From Janthinobacterium sp. GW456P (lineage in GTDB: Bacteria; Pseudomonadota; Gammaproteobacteria; Burkholderiales; Burkholderiaceae_D), in the NCBI RefSeq assembly GCF_002127655.1, contig NZ_NEHB01000003.1:237957-301956 (forward strand): a DNA stretch of 64,000 nucleotides, read 5' to 3'. The stretch's first letter is position 1, and each line of letters starts with the position of its first letter. A program made the position numbers and the translations under genes. The notes beneath the pieces were generated by a model that was not told the origin of the DNA, did no database searches, and saw only the letters and a program-made list of their open reading frames with translations. Positions 61,554-64,000 of the stretch are shown one piece after another.

Positions 61554-62159
61554 TCAGCGGCCGCGCAGCATGGCGACCAGGGTGCGCGGCACCAGCGCCA
61601 CCATCAGCAAGTGCACGCCGACAAAGCCCGTCAGCAGCGCCATGGCGATGAAATGCACGCGGCGCGCGCTCTCGTAGCCGCCCATCAGCTCGCGCAGCAT
61701 GGGGAACTGCACGGATTTCCACAGCACCAGGCCGGACAGCACCAGCACGATGCAGTCAAACATGACAAACAGATAGGCGGCGCGCTGCACCATGTTGTAG
61801 TGGCGCGGATCGGCATGCGTCAGCTTGCCCTTCAGCGCGGCAACAAAATCGGCCAGCAGCGCTCGCGGCGTCAAGGGAAAGAACTGGCGCCGCAGCCGTC
61901 CCGAGGCGATATTGATGATCAGGTACAGCAAGCCATTGGCCACCAGCAGCCACATGGCGGCGAAATGCCATTGCAGGGCGCCGCCCAGCCAGCCGCCCAG
62001 GGTCAGCGCGCGCGGCAGCTCGAACGGAAAGAATGGCGCCGCGTTGTAGATGCGCCAGCCGCTGGTGGCCAGCACCACCACGGCCACGGCATTGAGCCAG
62101 TGCGTCAGGCGCAGCCAGGCGGGGTGGATGGTGGCGCCGGGCAAGGTTGAGGTATGCAT
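61554..62159 (-). CDS. cytochrome b561-type membrane protein
   Basis: 201 residues with four main hydrophobic helices: LTHWLNAVAVVVLATSGWRIY, WHFAAMWLLVANGLLYLIINI, LFVMFDCIVLVLSGLVLW and HFIAMALLTGFVGVHLLMVALV. Histidines at helices 1, 2 and 4 can ligate two hemes b, as in Ni-hydrogenase-type cytochrome b. It likely feeds electrons to the molybdoenzyme next door; MsrPQ is an analogous but different pair. The ATG overlaps the DUF1223 stop (TGATG), and 11 bases separate it from the molybdoenzyme. Confidence 0.88.
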   Translation of the reverse strand: MHTSTLPGATIHPAWLRLTHWLNAVAVVVLATSGWRIYNAAPFFPFELPRALTLGGWLGGALQWHFAAMWLLVANGLLYLIINIASGRLRRQFFPLTPRALLADFVAALKGKLTHADPRHYNMVQRAAYLFVMFDCIVLVLSGLVLWKSVQFPMLRELMGGYESARRVHFIAMALLTGFVGVHLLMVALVPRTLVAMLRGR

Positions 62160-62965
62160 CACAACACTCCTTTCGCGCATTGCGCCGTGCTGACGGCTTG
62201 CAGGATGGCGCTGCTGTCAGCCCGCTGCACGAAGGCGACCACTTGCAGCTGCTCCGGGCGCCAGCTGGCGGGCAGATTGACCTCGCGGCGCAGCTGGGCG
62301 CGGCCTTGCGCCAGCGCAACCGGCCCCAGCCACAGGCGCACGGCCGCATCGTGATGCAAGGTGGCGCCCCGGTTTTCGCCGCGCAGCACTGTCGAGACGA
62401 TGGCGCTTTCGCTGATGGCCACATACAGCTGGCCGCCCGTTTGCGCGTCCGGCGCGCTGGCATAGGCTTCCAGCAGTAATTTGCCACCCGGACCCGGCGT
62501 GGCGGACAGGCCAATATTGACGGGCGCGGCGGTCGCGTTGATGCGGCGGATGGCCGCTGGCAGCTGCGTATCCCAGCCGCGCAATTCCGTGCCGCCCACA
62601 AAGAACTGGGGCGTGTAGGCGACATGGCGCGGCTGGTGGCGCAGCAGTTCGGCCTGGCGCGCATCGAACTGCGCCTGCGCCAGCGGGTCCGCCCAGCCGA
62701 TCTGGTCCCAGTAGGTGACGTGCAGGGCCAGCGGCACGACCAGGCCGGCCGCCGCCGCGTCCCTGCGCAAGGCGCTCAGGCGCTGGTCGGCGGGCGGGCA
62801 GCTGGAGCAGCCTTCGCTGCTGTACAGCTCCACCAGCGCCGCCGTCTGCGGCCCGCTTTTGACTTCGCAGCGCTGGCCGGCCGCCATCTGCGCGGCGGCC
62901 GGCGCTGCCACAGCCATGCTCAGCAAGGGTAAAAGTAGTGTTGCAAGACGGTGCTTGATGTCCAT
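62159..62965 (-). CDS. DUF1223 family secreted thioredoxin-like protein
   Basis: 268 residues with a signal peptide (about 1-25, ending AAPAAAQ). AALVELYSSEGCSSCPPADQRLSAL is the DUF1223 opening, with a C-x-x-C in a thioredoxin-like position; LHVTYWDQIGWADP is the second signature. The family is widespread in proteobacteria but has no proven function; the CxxC suggests redox or metal handling in the periplasm. It heads the three-gene operon. The GTAACC-N16-CGAA promoter lies 48 bases upstream, so sigma control is expected. Confidence 0.9.
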   Translation of the reverse strand: MDIKHRLATLLLPLLSMAVAAPAAAQMAAGQRCEVKSGPQTAALVELYSSEGCSSCPPADQRLSALRRDAAAAGLVVPLALHVTYWDQIGWADPLAQAQFDARQAELLRHQPRHVAYTPQFFVGGTELRGWDTQLPAAIRRINATAAPVNIGLSATPGPGGKLLLEAYASAPDAQTGGQLYVAISESAIVSTVLRGENRGATLHHDAAVRLWLGPVALAQGRAQLRREVNLPASWRPEQLQVVAFVQRADSSAILQAVSTAQCAKGVL

Positions 62966-63012
62966 GGTCGTTAGCCGGTATATTAAAAATAAGAAGCGTG
63001 CTTGCCTGTCAA

Positions 63013-63038
63013 TTCGCCGCACCATGCGGATTGGTTAC
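63013..63038 (-). promoter_or_regulatory. SigF-type ECF promoter of the DUF1223 operon
   Basis: Minus strand: GTAACC (63038-63033), 16 bases, CGAA (63016-63013). This matches the promoter motif I recall for Caulobacter SigF. The next gene starts 48 bases further. It lies in the 130-base gap shared with the divergent sigma gene. Confidence 0.65.
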
Positions 63039-63079
63039 AGCCACCCTCAAATAATTTAAGATTTATTTTTTCAATGCCT

Positions 63080-63105
63080 GTCACCAAAGGCCTGCATGCA
63101 ACGAA
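63080..63105 (+). promoter_or_regulatory. possible autoregulatory SigF-type promoter
   Basis: Plus strand: GTCACC (63080-63085), 16 bases, CGAA (63102-63105), one mismatch to the promoter upstream of the DUF1223 gene. It overlaps the first ATG of the sigma gene (63096), so a transcript from here would need a downstream start such as the ATG at 63156. Confidence 0.4.
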
Positions 63106-63692
63106 TACCTGTAAGCGAACACCTGCATGGCACGGAATTGCGGCTGCATGGCTTGATGCTGCGCGGGCTGGACGGCGATGCGGCCGCCTACCGCGCTTTC
63201 CTGCAGGCCACCAGCGGCCATTTGCGCGCCTTCCTGCGGCGCCGGCTGCAGCGCTGGCCGGACGAAGTGGAAGACCTGGTGCAGGAGTGCTTGCTGGCCA
63301 TCCACAACCAGCGCCTGAGCTACGATACCGGCGTGCCGCTGACGTCGTGGATCCATGCAATTGCGCGCTATAAATTGATCGACTGGCTGCGCCGGCATGC
63401 GCGGCGCGAAGCGCAGCACTTGCCGTATGACGAAGAAGATAGCGCGCAGGAACTGTTTTCCAGCGCCGATGCCGACGCGGCCGAGGCCAGCCGCGACCTG
63501 GGCAAATTGCTGGCCAGCTTGCCGGCCCAGCAGCGCGACGCCATCGTGCATACCAAGCTCGACGGATGGTCCGTGCGCGACACGGCGGCGGCCATGCGGA
63601 TTTCGGAAGCCAGCGTCAAAGTGGCCGTGCATCGCGGCTTGAAGGCACTGGCGGCCCATTTAAGAACAGGCAATGAAGGGATTGCATCATGA
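63096..63692 (+). CDS. sigF: ECF sigma factor, SigF-like
   Basis: 198 residues as given from the ATG at 63096. Region 2 is at about 25-90 (AAAYRAFLQATSGHLRAFLRRRLQRWPDEVEDLVQECLLAIHNQR), region 4 at about 125-185 (SLPAQQRDAIVHTKLDGWSVRDTAAAMRISEASVKVAVHRGLKALAAHL). No sensor domain is attached. It is followed with overlap by a DUF1109 gene, the arrangement of SigF-NrsF in Caulobacter, where the pair answers metal and redox stress. The start is uncertain: 63156 gives the more usual N terminus (MLRGLDGDAAAYRAF). The symbol is from family and synteny. Confidence 0.85.
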   Translation: MQRIPVSEHLHGTELRLHGLMLRGLDGDAAAYRAFLQATSGHLRAFLRRRLQRWPDEVEDLVQECLLAIHNQRLSYDTGVPLTSWIHAIARYKLIDWLRRHARREAQHLPYDEEDSAQELFSSADADAAEASRDLGKLLASLPAQQRDAIVHTKLDGWSVRDTAAAMRISEASVKVAVHRGLKALAAHLRTGNEGIAS

Positions 63693-64000
63693 AAACCGAT
63701 GACTTGATCGCCATGCTGGCCAGCGGCCCCGACGTGGCCGCCGCGCCGCCGCCCGGCACGCACTGGCGCGCCGCCGCCACCCTGGGCGCCGGCTTGCTGG
63801 CCAGCGTGGCGCTGATGGCCATGCTGCTGGGCGTGCGGCCCAACCTGGAACAGCTGGCCCTGCTGCCCGACTTCTGGATCAAGGTCGGTTTCGTCATCTG
63901 CCTCTCCCTGGCGGCCTGGCATGTCAGCCGCCGCCTGTGCATGCCCGGTGCGCCCGCGCGCGCCCTGCCCCTGCTGCTGGCCATGCCCCTGCTGCTGATG
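63689..64000 (+). CDS. nrsF: DUF1109 (NrsF-type) anti-sigma factor, N-terminal part
   Basis: Starts at the ATG at 63689, overlapping the sigma stop, and runs past the end of the window; 104 residues visible. It begins MKTDDLIAMLASGPDVAAAPPPGTHW, then hydrophobic helices (AATLGAGLLASVALMAMLLGVR, WIKVGFVICLSLAAWHVSR, ALPLLLAMPLLLM), the opening of the six-helix DUF1109 family. In Caulobacter, NrsF is the membrane anti-sigma factor of SigF. The overlap with the sigma gene supports the same role here. Cysteine residues key to sensing lie partly beyond the window. Confidence 0.85.
   Translation, partial: MKTDDLIAMLASGPDVAAAPPPGTHWRAAATLGAGLLASVALMAMLLGVRPNLEQLALLPDFWIKVGFVICLSLAAWHVSRRLCMPGAPARALPLLLAMPLLLM

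Noticed and set aside
63124..63140. Sigma-54-like TGGCAC...TTGC sequence
   Set aside because: The spacing is one base short of the consensus (4 instead of 5 between the blocks), and it lies inside the sigma gene.

Overview
The window is GC-rich bacterial chromosome from a betaproteobacterium, most likely Oxalobacteraceae (the Janthinobacterium / Duganella / Massilia group). This rests on the high GC, the dense mosaic of short divergent operons, a QueE with the C-x14-C-x2-C cluster described from Burkholderia, an MXKDX pentapeptide-repeat protein, a DUF3334 protein and a Phc-type signalling operon. The species assignment is inference. I see no rRNA, tRNA, CRISPR array, insertion sequence or prophage. 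This is core and accessory chromosome with several signal-response modules.

Layout. 1-4.6 kb: end of a YpfJ-type metallopeptidase, a TIGR03118 lipoprotein, a periplasmic binding protein, and nadA-nadC with overlapping stops and starts. 4.6-13.3 kb: ABC-F factor ybiT, then a run of small secreted or uncharacterised proteins, a GNAT with a near-perfect LexA box, and a DUF3334 protein. 13.3-22.7 kb: esterase, a LysR/LysE divergent pair, uppP, mntP, several small unknowns (one behind a perfect FNR-type box), an SRAP protein, a DUF418 membrane protein, ldcA and a hydrolase. 23-26.7 kb: heme uptake (TonB-dependent receptor plus a HemS-like protein that carries a signal peptide) behind a Fur-like palindrome. 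26.7-28.4 kb: tadA, queD, queE (tRNA wobble-base modification). 28.6-36.3 kb: an orphan NarL-type histidine kinase, a PAS-GGDEF cyclase, an M16 peptidase, a VOC protein, a secreted nuclease and an SRPBCC protein.

36.3-41.2 kb: a four-gene operon ordered methyltransferase, membrane histidine kinase, receiver-kinase hybrid, receiver protein. Order and architecture match phcB-phcS-phcR-phcQ, the 3-hydroxy-fatty-acid methyl-ester quorum-sensing operon of Ralstonia. 41.4-43.4 kb: an AraC regulator overlapping a GGDEF protein with a broken active site. 43.6-48.1 kb: a TonB-dependent receptor translationally coupled to a beta-propeller phytase, behind a well-spaced Pho box. 48-60.6 kb: exporters (rhtA, yeiH, LysE, MFS), regulators, GNATs, a cytochrome c, a frameshifted gene and the MXKDX protein.

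60.7-64 kb: DUF1223 protein, b-type cytochrome and Tat-lipoprotein molybdoenzyme on one strand. They diverge from an ECF sigma factor followed by a DUF1109 (NrsF-type) anti-sigma. The promoter of the three-gene operon carries GTAACC-N16-CGAA, the motif I recall for Caulobacter SigF, and a one-mismatch copy lies at the sigma gene, so this looks like a self-contained stress module.

Two structural signals are not explained by genes. One is a ~115 bp palindromic repeat present twice (4.5 and 22.8 kb) whose arms differ but keep pairing. The other is a ~100 bp long hairpin at 60.7 kb.
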